From assembly GCF_029931775.1 (NCBI RefSeq), contig NC_079316.1, forward strand, positions 68,264,064 to 68,328,063: 64,000 bases of DNA. Direction: 5' to 3'. The notes beneath the pieces are model-generated. The model did not search any database, was not told where the DNA came from, and saw only the letters and a list, made by a program, of their open reading frames with translations. Each line of letters begins with the position of its first letter. The first letter of the stretch is position 1. This document shows positions 33,280-45,317 of the stretch, one piece after another. This DNA is from Euleptes europaea. Lineage: Eukaryota > Chordata > Lepidosauria > Squamata > Sphaerodactylidae. The position numbers were made by a program, and so were the translations under genes.

Positions 33280-34060
33280 GTTTAGGTATCCACAATGAGC
33301 AGAATACAGGAGAGTGCGGGACATTGGATTTGGATGAGTCAGAGAATCAAATCTACAGCAAAAGCGGAAAAAGGAGCCCAATAGGCAACAGAGCCACAGC
33401 CTACAAAATAAAGCAGAACAATCACCACACTGCAAACAAAAACATCCACAGTCAACACTAGTCAACCGTACCAAATATACTCCAAACCGATGGGTAACAT
33501 GAAATCAGGCATCCTGCAAAGCAAAAGTAACAGGACCAAGGCAAAAAACAGGCCGTCACCACAACCTAGGTAGTATGTAGGAAATAGGCACCTCTATGCT
33601 AGTACCTGAGGTTTGGAAATCAGCAAAGATGCGAAAAATTTAAAGAAAGTGCAAAATTTATAAAGCTACACAAATATACACTGTTCACAACTAGTCATAC
33701 AATTAACATCATACATACACACCATCAAGGAACATGAGCAGTCAAGAGTGATCATCTACAGTCCAAAAGGTAAGTATTCATATAAGCCGATGGTTCCTCA
33801 AAGGTTCCCACGAAGTGAAGCCACAGACAGGTGGGGATACGGCCGTTTCGATTTCTTATGTTAATCTCTTCTTCAGTCCCCCCCTTAATATACAAATAAT
33901 TACATGTAATAGTCTATAAACTACTAATTTATAGCTAGCATTGCTTTTGCTTACTTCTAAGAGGAAATATTTTCTGTATTACCATCTATCCTTGGTTCTC
34001 GAAATCTCAATATCTGTTTGGCCAGGAATTTTCTTTGTCTTCCTCGCAAGTTGTAGAGAA
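33280..34060 (-). mobile_element. Possible Penelope-like element remnant
   Basis: A repeat-like stretch whose only diagnostic feature is a hammerhead-like fold on the minus strand at 33833-33881. No coding region is visible. Ends are uncertain; the right side stops at the MITE at 34065. Confidence 0.35.
33833..33881 (-). ncRNA. Hammerhead ribozyme-like motif
   Basis: Minus strand, in order: GGGGA (stem I), CTGAAGA, a stem II of GATT/AATC with loop AACATAAGA, GAA, the self-complementary ACGGCCGT as stem III, A as the putative cleavage base (GTA triplet), then TCCCC pairing with GGGGA. All conserved boxes of the hammerhead core are present. Confidence 0.5.
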
Positions 34061-34064
34061 GCCT

Positions 34065-34266
34065 AGGGTTGCCAACCTCCAGGTACTAGCTGGAGAGTTC
34101 CTGCTATTATAACTGATCTGAAGCCGATAGAGATCAGTTCACCTGGAGAAAATGGCCACTTGGGCAACTGGGCTCAGTGGCATTGAAGTCCCTCCACAAA
34201 CCCCACCCTTCTCAGGCTCCGCCCCAAAAACCTCCCACTGGTGGTAAAGAGGGACCTGGCAACCCT
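34065..34266 (+). mobile_element. GGTTGCCA MITE, full length
   Basis: Starts AGGGTTGCCAACCTCCAGGT, ends GGGACCTGGCAACCCT with TA flanks. Confidence 0.9.
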
Positions 34267-35487
34267 AGTAAGAAAACGTGTAGTAAAATGGCTATTTGTA
34301 TGTGCTGAAGGTCAACACTTTAGGTTGTCCTTGTATAACATTCCAGATTTAAGCTAAGAGTCCTGAGATAATAAACAGGGTTTGCAGCTAAACAGAACGG
34401 TTTTGTTCCATGTGTGCAAGGTATGCACACGCAATCTATAGCCCATATTTGACATAAATGTATAAGAAGATAACAAAATGTGCATTTGTGTTGAACACTG
34501 GCATGTTTTTCTGTTTGCCCCAACTCTCAAGGATTTCTCTCTCTCTGAAGTAGGACTAATGAGTGTGCGCAACTGGTTCTGCTGGGTACCTAGGGTGGAG
34601 TCTGAGTTGCTTGTTCAACTGGTTATGCTTAATTGAAGGTGGGTCATTTAAATGAAGGCTAAATTCATGTGATTCTGAGAAGGGAAGGCATAGGGGGAAA
34701 AAACAAAAGGAGAGGCTTATGAGACGCAGCTGAAAAGAACAGGCTGCTAGAGACCGTTTCTAAACAGTCAAAGAGTTCCAGACCAACCAGAAATATTTTT
34801 TCTTTGGGACCGTAAGTGTGATAAGGACTTTCTTTGTATTATTATGAGATTAAATGTTTGCTGTTTTACACTACAATAAGGTCTCCAATGCCTTGAACAC
34901 ACCAGCTTTATGTGAGCATGATTTTCTGAAACACAGTTGTGTTTAAATAAAATCAGCATGTTTTGAATGTGTACGGTCTAGGAGCAGCAAAGGAAAGAAA
35001 GAGACAAAGACTGTGTTTCCAATTTTTAAAAATGTCTTTAAGAGGTTTTCTATTAATATGTTACAAAACATGCACATTGGGGCATAACCCTACTGGGTTT
35101 TGCAAAATCTTGTGGCACTTCTTACAGAGTCTGGTATTTTCAAATTAAATGCTCTGGGATTATATTTTGATCTACAATAATGTCTTAATGAATTATCTAG
35201 TTCTTCATTTTAGTATAGATATATTTCAGTGCCAGCCTTCTTAAATATGGGTTGAGAACCCAGAAGCTTCATGTGTTAAGGCAGAAATAAACAGCTTGGT
35301 GCAAGCATTATAATACAATGTAAAATGAACTATACTTATTTTTGTTGTTTAGTGTTTATACTTATACCACTATACTTTCTCCTTTCTTTGTTTGTATTGT
35401 TGTAAATTTTTACCATTTTATATCCTCCTGGGTGTTTTGTTGTTGTTGTTGTTTGGCTTTTGCCTTTAAAAAGGCACCAATATGAAC
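34267..35487. other. Intergenic, nothing recognised
   Basis: No exon or clear repeat; a short TTG/TTGTTG tract lies near 35440. Confidence 0.4.
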
Positions 35488-35694
35488 AGGGTTGCCAGAT
35501 CCCTCTTTGCCACTGGCGGGAGGTTCTGGGGCAGAGCCTGAGGAGGGCGAGGTTTGGGGAGAGGAGGGACTTCAACGCCATAGAGTCCAATTGCCAAAGT
35601 GGCCATTTTCTCCAGGCGAACTGATCTCTTATTGGCTAGACATCAGTTGTAATAGCAGGAGATCTCCAGCTGGTAGCTGGAGGTTGGCAACCCT
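35488..35694 (-). mobile_element. GGTTGCCA MITE, full length
   Basis: Starts AGGGTTGCCAGATCCCTCTT, ends TGGAGGTTGGCAACCCT. Confidence 0.9.
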
Positions 35695-36778
35695 AAATAT
35701 GAAACAGAAGACTGAAAGCCTTTGAACTGCTCAAGATATCCAGGTGTGCTGTCCTTTCATCTCAGTGCAGAGAGACCCACCTAATCCCTGCCAGCAAATG
35801 ACTGAAATTAACAGGAATGCTAGTCTGGGCAGGGGATGCTATGGGCATGGATTAGATCTCCTAGGATGAGAACAGATTTCTAGTTTGGCCGCTTATGTAC
35901 CATCCGACAATGGAAACAGCCAAGACAATACTATACGGTGTAAGCTTACTGCAAACAAACAAAAATTAATTCAGAAACATGTTTTAATTCATTTCTAAGA
36001 TTTGAATTCCACTGTACTAGGGGACATGTGCCTGGGGTTATTCTAATTTGACCCTCAAATAGGTGAGACAGCGATTAGTCAAAATCACTCAGTGGAATGA
36101 ATTTTTAAATCCTACAGAGCAATGGGAAATAAGGCTTGCCAGTTCCCTCCCTGGTATTATTATCTTCCCTCTCTTACCTGTTGTGACCAGTCTTGAGTCT
36201 TGTTCATTACAGTAGGAAGGGCGGACCTGAGAGAGAGCAACAGGACCAAAGCACTGGTATGACCTTGTCTGCCGCTGCACTGGAGAATTTAAAGTTGTAT
36301 AGATATGTCAGTCTCTGGGTTATTTTTTAGCCTCCCAGTCATCCAGTGTACTTCATGGCTGAGCAAGGACTTGAACCCAGGCCTCTACAATAACACTGGT
36401 TGTTATGACCCGTGGGGGAAATACTGGGATTTAGCAACACCTCCTAGTTGGTCTCAATAATCTGCTAATCAGCAGGGGTTTCATTAGTGTGGGATTTACG
36501 GCCTGTCCTCTTTATCAGAATTGTTTTCAATTTAAAAAAATTACGCATACCACCTCTTCCAATTTCTTTGCTTCTGAGAAACAGTAAAATTTTCACTGAC
36601 AATTCTTAAACCAGTATCTCATCAATGTAATTTACTCTAAATTACCGGTTGGGCAGAAAATACTGTAGGTGTTACAGAGACCATACCAAAAAAAGAGAGA
36701 AATATATATTTAGGGATGGGCATTATGTGTGTCACCAAACACTAATACGCAGCCCTGCTCCTGAAGATTTATGTCATT
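35695..36778. other. Intergenic, little recognised
   Basis: A short MIR-like phrase (GACTTGAACCCAGGCCTCT near 36370) is the only repeat-like text. No exon seen. Confidence 0.4.
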
Positions 36779-36973
36779 AGGGTTGCCAAGTCCCTCTTTG
36801 CAACTGGCGGGAGGTTTTTGGGGTGGAGCTCAAGGAGGGCAGGGAGGGACTTCAATGCCATAGAGTCCTATTGCCAAAGTGGCCATTTTCTCCAGGTGAT
36901 CTGATCTCTATCGGCTGGAGATCAGTTGTAATAGCAGGAGATCTCCAGCTAGTACCTGGAGGTTGGCAACCCT
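36779..36973 (-). mobile_element. GGTTGCCA MITE
   Basis: Starts AGGGTTGCCAAGTCCCTCTT, ends TGGAGGTTGGCAACCCT; about 10 bases of the middle are missing. Confidence 0.85.
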
Positions 36974-37311
36974 GTTTATAATTGATTCAGCAGAGTCAGA
37001 ATGTTCTCCCTTTGCCTTCCCCCAATTCTACCTGCATGTGTAATGAACTCGGAGTGTAGAAGCCAGAGCAGCTCTAGCAGTTATGCAGGTAATTAGTTTT
37101 TTTCTTTGCATTCTTCCAAGAACTGCTGTTTCTGAATATGGCAGTCTATCCTGTGATTTAATCCAATTTGATTTAAAGGCTCTCAAAATGCAGAGATTCT
37201 GTAAAGTGTAAACTTTCAGTGTGACAAGATAATGACATATGAAATGTGAATAAACCTGTTCTCTAACTGCCCCTAATTACTGGTAACTATACCAAGTGAT
37301 GAGTATGTGTG

Positions 37312-37680
37312 TGCGTGTTAAGTGCTGTCAAGTTGCTTCCAATTTATGGGAACCCTATGAATGTCCAAAATGTCCTATTATTAACAGCCTTGCTTAGGTC
37401 TTGCAAAGTGAGGGTCGTGGCTTCCTTTATCGAGTCAATCCATCCCATGTTAGGTCTTCCTCTATTTCTGCTGCTTTCAACTTTTCCTAGCATTATTGTC
37501 TTTTCCAGTGACTCTTGTCTTCCTATAATCAATGTGACCAAAGTACGATAGCCTCAGTTTAGTCATTTTAGCTTCTAGGGAGAGTTCAAGTTTGATTTCA
37601 TCTGAAACCTTCCCTTCCATTAGCCTATATGCTGGGGTGATGGTGGTGGAATCTGAACTTGTCATAGAAATGAGGAGTAG
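37312..37680 (-). mobile_element. BovB (RTE) LINE, 3' end
   Basis: Minus-strand text encodes LEAKMTKLRLSYFGH, the C-terminal BovB block also seen at 48987, and the 3' end reads AAGTGCTGTCAAGTTGCTTC on the plus strand. Degenerate and 5' truncated. Confidence 0.8.
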
Positions 37681-38311
37681 TTTTTATATATTTTTTTTGT
37701 CTGACCCCAGCTGTGCCAGAGGAATCCTTTTGTGTCACAGAAGTACCACATAAGAGGTATCAAGAGTGTAGGGAGTAGTGAACAGTATTATTACTTTTAC
37801 TACAGTAAACTCTCTGCTGTCACTTTTACTAGAATCTGTGGGGTGCGATAACTGCATAGGGAGGAATGATTGTCCAGTTCTGACCACTTATATCGTATTA
37901 TTTAACAGTTGGATGTTGTGCTCAAAGGGAAATGCTGATGTCTTCTTAGACCCAACAAGAATTCTTGCAATTTAGTCTCCGCTGATAGCATGGGGGTCAG
38001 AGCTAACTTCCTCCTCCCTCCACTACCGTTATTTGCTTTGCACAGGATATTTCTGCTTGCAGTGAAACAGCTATAGCCGGGTATGAGATCAGACTGCAAT
38101 TGTGTGAATGCCCATAGAGGTAACAATTGTACAGCTAAGGCTACGAGGAACTGATCATTTACACCTGCATAGTGTTTAACTACACCATGTTAGAATACAG
38201 TGTTAGAACAGGGCTAGGGAGACCTGATTCAAGTTCTCATACCTCAAGAGAATTCATAGGGCCACCTTGGGCCATTTCAGGCTAATTAATGTACCTCTCA
38301 GTATTGTGAGT
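37681..38311. other. Intergenic, nothing recognised
   Basis: No exon or clear repeat seen. Confidence 0.4.
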
Positions 38312-38529
38312 AGGGTTGCCAGCCTCCAGGTGGTGGCTGGAGATCTCCTGCTATTACAACTGATCTCCAGGCGACAGAGACCAGTTCACCTGGAGAAAAT
38401 GGCTGCTTTGGGAGGTGGACACCATAGCAATATGCCCTATTGAAGTCCCTTTCCTCCCCAAACCCTCCCCTCCTCAGGCTCCATCCCCAAAATCTCCAGG
38501 TAATTCCCAACCTGGAGCTGTCACCCCTA
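38312..38529 (+). mobile_element. GGTTGCCA MITE, variant form
   Basis: Starts AGGGTTGCCAGCCTCCAGGT and ends CCCAACCTGGAGCTGTCACCCCT, second subfamily right half. Confidence 0.8.
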
Positions 38530-38995
38530 GTTTTGAGGATGAGGTGGGAGAGGGAAGGACCATGTATGCTGCCCTGAGCTCTTCGGAGCATGTGCAGGAT
38601 AAAATGGATAGATTGGAAGAGCTTTGCTCCTCCATACAAATTTCCACAAGCTGGAGTATCCATTATCATAATGTGGAGGGGGAGGCACCTATATATAGGG
38701 TTTACACATGCATGTCATAAGCATCTTTCAGTTCCAACTGCCATGTTCCTGTGAGAGCTGGGGAGATTATGATTGGTATGCATGTGGAAGATGTAATTTT
38801 CCATTAATTTCCAGTACTTAATTGATGCCAGCCATATGCATGCAACATTATGTTTGTAGGCTATGCTGCTGCTAGCCTTGGCAAGAGTTTTTATGGAGTA
38901 CAGCTGAGGCGGGGGGGATGATGCTGGATTTTCTTTTTAAAAACTGTTTCCTCGCACTGTTTACACTGATGGCTGATGGTTGTTGTTTCTTCCAG

Positions 38996-39064
38996 CTGCT
39001 TCTCTCAACACCCTGAAATCTTGGCTTTAACATGGGTAATGAAAATAGCAACCCAGAAAATAAG
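38996..39064 (+). CDS. TACC2: TACC2 start-codon exon (coding 39032-39064)
   Basis: The acceptor TGTTTCTTCCAG opens an exon with 36 nt of 5' UTR and then MGNENSNPENK, matching the human long-isoform start MGNENS. An in-frame TGA at 39014-39016 precedes the ATG, and the context AACATGG has A at -3 and G at +4, so the start is firm. The donor AAG|GTGAGT leaves in phase 0. MGNENS fits the MGxxxS pattern for N-terminal myristoylation. Earlier non-coding exons must lie upstream but could not be placed. Confidence 0.9.
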
Positions 39065-42000
39065 GTGAGTGTGATGTTACGTTCAGCTTAACTTCTGGTC
39101 ATTGTGGTGTTTGTTTGTTTTTAACTGTGATCCTTCTCGAGTCTCAGCAAGAAAGGCCGACTAAAGAAAGATAATAAATGTTTTCAGGAAGCTACTAAAT
39201 TTTCAAAATATCATGCCAGTTCAAAGGTACAATATGTATGTATGTCAGGCACTACAGAGATGCCTGGACTCATAGGAAAGATATGGCCACTGTTAGTAAT
39301 AAGTTCCAAGAGGGGGAAATCTGGGATCCAAATGCTAAGTGAACCTGATGTAAGAATGCCAGCTAAATCACAACAATTCATCATGTAGGTAAGGCATAAT
39401 CCTACTATGTCAGGAGATGATTCTAGTGTACCAGTCCAAACTGGCAGCTTTATATATTTGTTTTGCTTGTTTGTATCAGAAGAATTTTTATCCCGCTTCT
39501 CAGTCTAAGCTTTTAAGGCTAATTATGATCCCATGGTTTTGGAAGAAAGACATTTTAAATGGTGTTCTTGAAGCAAGTCCCAGGAAAGTGGTTTTAGGAT
39601 TACAATTTAAGAAACCCAAACCAGCAATAATGATGAACAAGATCCATTATTCAGAGAAAAAGCCCGCAGACAATCTAACTGAAGGCCCTAATAACAACAA
39701 CAACAACAACAACAAGAACAATAATAATGTCTGTAACCCAGGAATTGTTACCACATATGGGATCATAATGCCAAATCCTACAAGCTTGCAGGTACTTTCC
39801 ACCCAGTACCCCAATATGGTCAGGTTGTCCTTTTGAGCAAAATATGGTTTGCCATTGTTATCTAAGCTGGCAACCTACGGCCTGCCCTTCCACCTCCACA
39901 CCAGGATTGCAAACCATGTTTTGAGAGTAACTTGGGGGTTCCCTGCACGGCCTTGGCAAATGTTGGGATATTGGGGGGGGGGCGGCAAAATAGCCCTGCT
40001 CTGACCTGAAGGCCCTATTCGGCCATGCCCTCTGAGGTGTCTGGGTATCTGTGGCCATCCAAGGTGGCACAAGCCACCCACCTGGCTTTCCCAACACCTG
40101 CAGAGGCTTTTCCCTCCCTCTCTCGGTTCAACCACCACCACCCCTGGCCTTTGTAGGAATTGCCCACTGAGAGGGACAGGAATCCCAGCTTCCTTTCCCA
40201 GTTCTGAGGCCTCACTTTGGTGTCCCTTGCTACTGAGCATCTGGTTACCACAGGGACAGCTTACTGCCTTGGGCACCACTGGGGGAGTAGCCATTTGCCA
40301 ACGGACTGCCCCTCCCCTTCCTCCTGGTGTTCCTTTTAAAATGGATCAATGGTATAGAGAACCACTACCAGAATTAAAAGTTACATAGCATTTATTAAAA
40401 AGAAAATGTCCACAAGTATACTGTCTGCACAGCCCCAGATTGAGCAAGGGATTCACACGAAAAAGGTAAAATGTAATTCCTCTGTACATTCCCTAGTGGA
40501 TATTAAATATAAGACAAGCTCCTTAGCTTAGAAGGGTTCAGTTGTTCTACATGGTTTCCATTACCTTGAAGCTTCTACTCAGGTGTGCAGGCCAGCACAT
40601 GGCAATGGTCACCTCTTACAGACTTCAGGTAAGAGTTCTGTCTGCCTCAATGGCATCACCTCAAAAGAGCCCCTCCTCCTCACTCCTAAGAGTTTTATCA
40701 TCTCTTGTTCTCCTCCTGTTGACCAGGTCAGGCCAGGTCAAAGAAGCTGTTCCTGAAGGCTCTAGGAGATTTTTCTTGAAGTCTTTCTAGCACTTAATTC
40801 CTCCAGATCTCTGCTCCCTGCTAGATATCACCTATTTAACTAGAGAGGGGGGGGGGGAGCCTTGACCATCCTATTGTCTCTCCGTTGACATAGTAGCATT
40901 TCTAAAAGGGTGGCTGAGGTGAGGCTGGAAAGCAATTTTGTTTTGTTTTGATTGTTAGAGTTTTGTTTTGGTTGTATTATGTTGTTTGCTTCTTGCAAGT
41001 CAACTTCTGCAATTGAAGTGGTACAGCTGAGATAACAGTTTGCCTTCGTTTTTTGAACTAAGCCAGTGTTTCAGGGACATTCTAACCTTCTATACATATG
41101 TCTTGTGCTTTTAGTTCATTGCATGCTAGATTCCTGTTGTGTTTCTTATAAAATAGAATACAGCAGCCCAACTGCTTACTTGCAGTCAGGAGTGGACTTG
41201 GAAGTGAAAAGGGCCCTGGAGCAAGATAAGTGGCCTCTTCTTAGCCACAAGCCAGCACTGCAGGGCCAACAATGGGCAATAGCTCACCCATTGCATCCTC
41301 CTCCAAACTGGAAGCAGTGCAGAGGGAAACAACTGGTGACCTGACACCAACTGCCATTGCAAGGGTTGCCAACCTCCAGGTACTAAGGAAACAAGAAACC
41401 TATGCTGAAATAGTATAGACTAGTGAAAAAAGCAGCTGTTATCAGGCAACTGTTTTAAGTTAGTATTTATTGCCTTAAGCCCTGCGTGGCAGCCTTGTTT
41501 TCTGGCGGTAGTGTTCTGCAACATGCCAGCATATATATTTTTGTTTCCCTATGGAGTTACATTTGCTAATTGCTTAAAAAAATAGAATCATTACTCCAAT
41601 GGTTAATCTTGCTTTTTCATTTGTATATATGAGCCTCGTGCTGCTTTTTTCATTAGTCATTAACCTCCAGGTACTAGCTGGAGATCTCCTACTATTACAA
41701 CTGATCTCCAGCTGATAGAGATCAGTTCACCTGGAGAAAATGGCCACTTTGGCAATTGGATTCTATGGCATTGAAGTCCCTTCCCTCCCCAAACCCCGCT
41801 CTCCTCAGGCTCCGCCCCAAAAACCTCCCAAGAGGGACCTGGCAACCCCAGCCATTGCTGACGAGGGGTTTGAGCCATGTGGCCCCTGAGGCTCAGCTCT
41901 GCTTTCTCCTGGCTACCAGCAGCCCTCTTAGGCAGTGTCCCACCGGGACATTTCCTTGTACGTCCAGTCCAACCCTGCTAGTAATGAACTGTTCTGTTGC

Positions 42001-45000
42001 CGTTCTGTTATCAGGCAGCCGCGTGCCATGTTACCTAACCATAGCTTGAGCCACAGAACCTAGAATTTGGACTTTAGAAAAATCAATCCACATTTTGTAT
42101 ATTAGCTTTCCGAGTGATGTGGGCTGGAACAAATAAAGTGAACTGCATTAATTGTATTCCCGATAAACACTTTTCCTACAAGGTTGTTTATATAGAATTT
42201 TGACAATTTTGTAGAACCATTGAAGTTGTACAAAGAAGCTGAAAGCAAACCTATAGCTAGCTATATATGTTGTATTGACTATTGGGTGGGGAGACAAGCG
42301 TGTAGGACATGAGAAAGGTTCATGATAGAATAGACTTTGAACTGTGCAAACATACTAGAAGTTTTTCCTAGGCTCGAGATTTTGTTTCTGAGACTTTAGG
42401 AGAAGTTAATTACATGTTTCCTCACTGAAGAGATCTGATGTAGGAGTTTTAAAACATATTAGTATATTAGTAATGCTTTTGGGTCCAGAACTACCTGCCT
42501 GTGTTTCCCCCCCCCCCCATCCATAATGCCTATTTATATTTGTGAATAAGTAGAATACTACAAGAAGCAGACTATTCTAGAAGCAGGTAGAGTGGCTGGT
42601 GGGTGGAAAGGTGAGAAGGAAGCAGGACAGGAGGAGATAGGAGGGGGCTTTCAAGAAAGAGAAAGAAGAAATAGTGAGGAAGGGGGAATGAGATGCTCCC
42701 TGCAAGTCCTTGCAGGTCCCCCACTCAGGAAACAGGCTCCTCTGAACTTTCCATCTCTCAAGGGTGAGAGAGCAAGAGAGCACTAAACCAGAGTAATGGA
42801 AGGCAACAAGGTGTTGGGAATATAAATCATTAGCCATATTGTGTTCGCATCCCAATCGCTCTTAAGCACACGTTATGTACTTTTGAACAGGGTTGGGTCA
42901 GGGCATACTTTATGCCTCTGAGAAGAGATTTAAGTTGTCACTGCCTCCTCTGCATCTGTTTGGAGGATAAACCGTTTAAAGTTCTTAGAAGAAGCCATTG
43001 CAATATGCCAAGGGTTATGAACATAAATGCTCTGGGGAAAATGACTTCCCTTAGGACTTAATTGTCCAGCAATTCTTGGATATGTATGTTGCGATATGTA
43101 AAACTGTATGTTTTAATTAAACGTTCCTACAGTGGGATATATTTCATGGAAATGGTTCGATCGTTTGCAATGCCTTCCTAAGCGGGTTAATTCAGAATCC
43201 TACTCAGGTCTATTCAGTGGGGCTTACTTCTGGGAAAGTATTCTTAGGATTGCACTGTCGGTTTTCTGTCATACTGAGAACCCTCTTTTCACTCCTTTTA
43301 AATCATGTTTCCTCTCTCAAGGTCAGAGGACACAAGCTGCATCCTTTGGACATTCCCTTGCTAATGAGTGAGATTCAAGATGCTGTAGTCAGGAAAGGGC
43401 GGGGTATAGGGTTGCCAGCTCCCGGTTGGGAAATACCTGGAGATTTTGGGGGTGGAGCCTGAGGAGGGCGGGGTTTGGAGAGAGGAGGGACTTCAATGCC
43501 ATAGAGTCTAATTGCCAAAGCGGCCATTTTCTCCAGGTGAACTGTTCTCTATCTGCTGGAGATCTGTTGTAATAGCAGGAGATCTCCACCCACCATCTGG
43601 AATTTGGCAACACTAAGCATAAGTCTAATAAAATGAATAAATAAATTTTGCAACACATTTTGCAGTCTGCAGTGAATTCATAGGATGATCCTGTGTACAT
43701 TTTGGAGTAGATCCTATTAATCTTAAAGGCCTGTACTTGTGAGTAAACATGCTTAGGATCACTTGGCACATATCATCATTGCTTTGATTGGGCACTTATG
43801 AGAAATCTTCAACAAAATCAGATTTTAAAAGCCGATTAAATTTGTTATGAGGAAAATCCACATGAGCCGCTGAAGACCTTTGGCATTCATTTGCGCTGAC
43901 GGCTTCAAATACAATTAAATCCTTTTTATTTTTTTATTATCCAGACTATTGTGCGCTCAATTAACTTTTTCCTTAGTCTACTGAGTTGCACGTGTGGAAC
44001 ATTTGGCCAAAAAGCTGTGTGGCCTTCTCTCTTCAGCCTTTAACGGCGAGCATGTGTTTATCCTCTCTCTCCAGCCAGTTTGGCAGTTGTTTCTGAAATC
44101 TGATTCCTCCTGACGCCATGGGGGATGACCTTTGGTCCATTTCCCAGCGTTCACCTGCAGTCAGATAGGTTCCTTCTAAGCTCCTTATGGAGGAAGTGGC
44201 CGACTTGGAGCGGGCTCACTGATGATTCTAACAGAACGGGGCTTTTTTATTTTGGTGGGTGAGTTTGTGCACGCACATCAGAAGAGCGCACCAGGAGATG
44301 GGAGGACAATGAAAGGTAAGAAGAGCAGCTTTCTTGTCTGACTGACTAAGATTTATTCCAGCACTCCGTCTCCTTGTAAACACAGAGTTATTGGGAATGG
44401 AAACTTCGGGTAACTCTTCAAAGCTGACTTTCAGCCAGGCGCAGAACGATGGCATGTTGCAACAAATGCCATAAAAGGCTACATGTTTAATGAGGAAAGG
44501 ACCACAGGAAGAAGACGGGGGAACAGGAGCACTGGATTCACTTGTGTCAATCAAAGATTTTTGTTCCTTTTCCCACCCACCCCTTCAGGGTTTAGAAGTG
44601 CAGCTTTTGAGCTCAAAATCCTTTATATTTTTAAAAGAGATGCTTCATTTAACTGCTTGATATTCAGCTGACTGACTTCAGACCTCTGGGAATGTTTGCT
44701 ACCCTAATGCTGACTTTAACAAACAGCCATGAAAAACTTAAACTTTGGAAGGGCTGCATGGATAATAATATCATGTAGTGCAAACCGATGGGCAGACTTT
44801 TGAAAGGCGTGTTTCATTCTTTTTGTGCTGGGACGTGTAATAGGTAGTTGATGACCATAAGTCTGTTTATTTGCTCATGATCAGATAGGAATAAAACAAT
44901 AGGGTTACCAACCTCCAGGTATTAGCAGGAGATCTCCTGCTATTACAACTGATCTCCAGCCGATAGAGATCAGTTCACCTGGAGAAAATGGCCGCTATGG

Positions 45001-45264
45001 CCATTGGACTCTATGGCATTGAAGTCCCTCCCCAAACCCCTCCCTCTATAGGCTCCGCCCCCCAAAAACCTCCTGCTGGTGGCAAAGAGGGACCTGTCAA
45101 CCCTATAAAACAATATTCTGGATATTTGGACCTGTTTAGGTTTACTTGATACTTCTATACAACAATTGGACAGCAATATTCTTGTGCCAAAAGACTGTGG
45201 ATTAAATGCAAAGCACACATTGTGGAAAGTTTGTTTTTTAAATGCCAGATAGTAATAACATTAA

Positions 45265-45317
<53 letters not shown>

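Noticed and set aside
39417-39836. 139-codon plus-strand frame after the TACC2 start exon
   Set aside because: It includes a CAA microsatellite, lacks splice sites in phase with TACC2 and has no family match.
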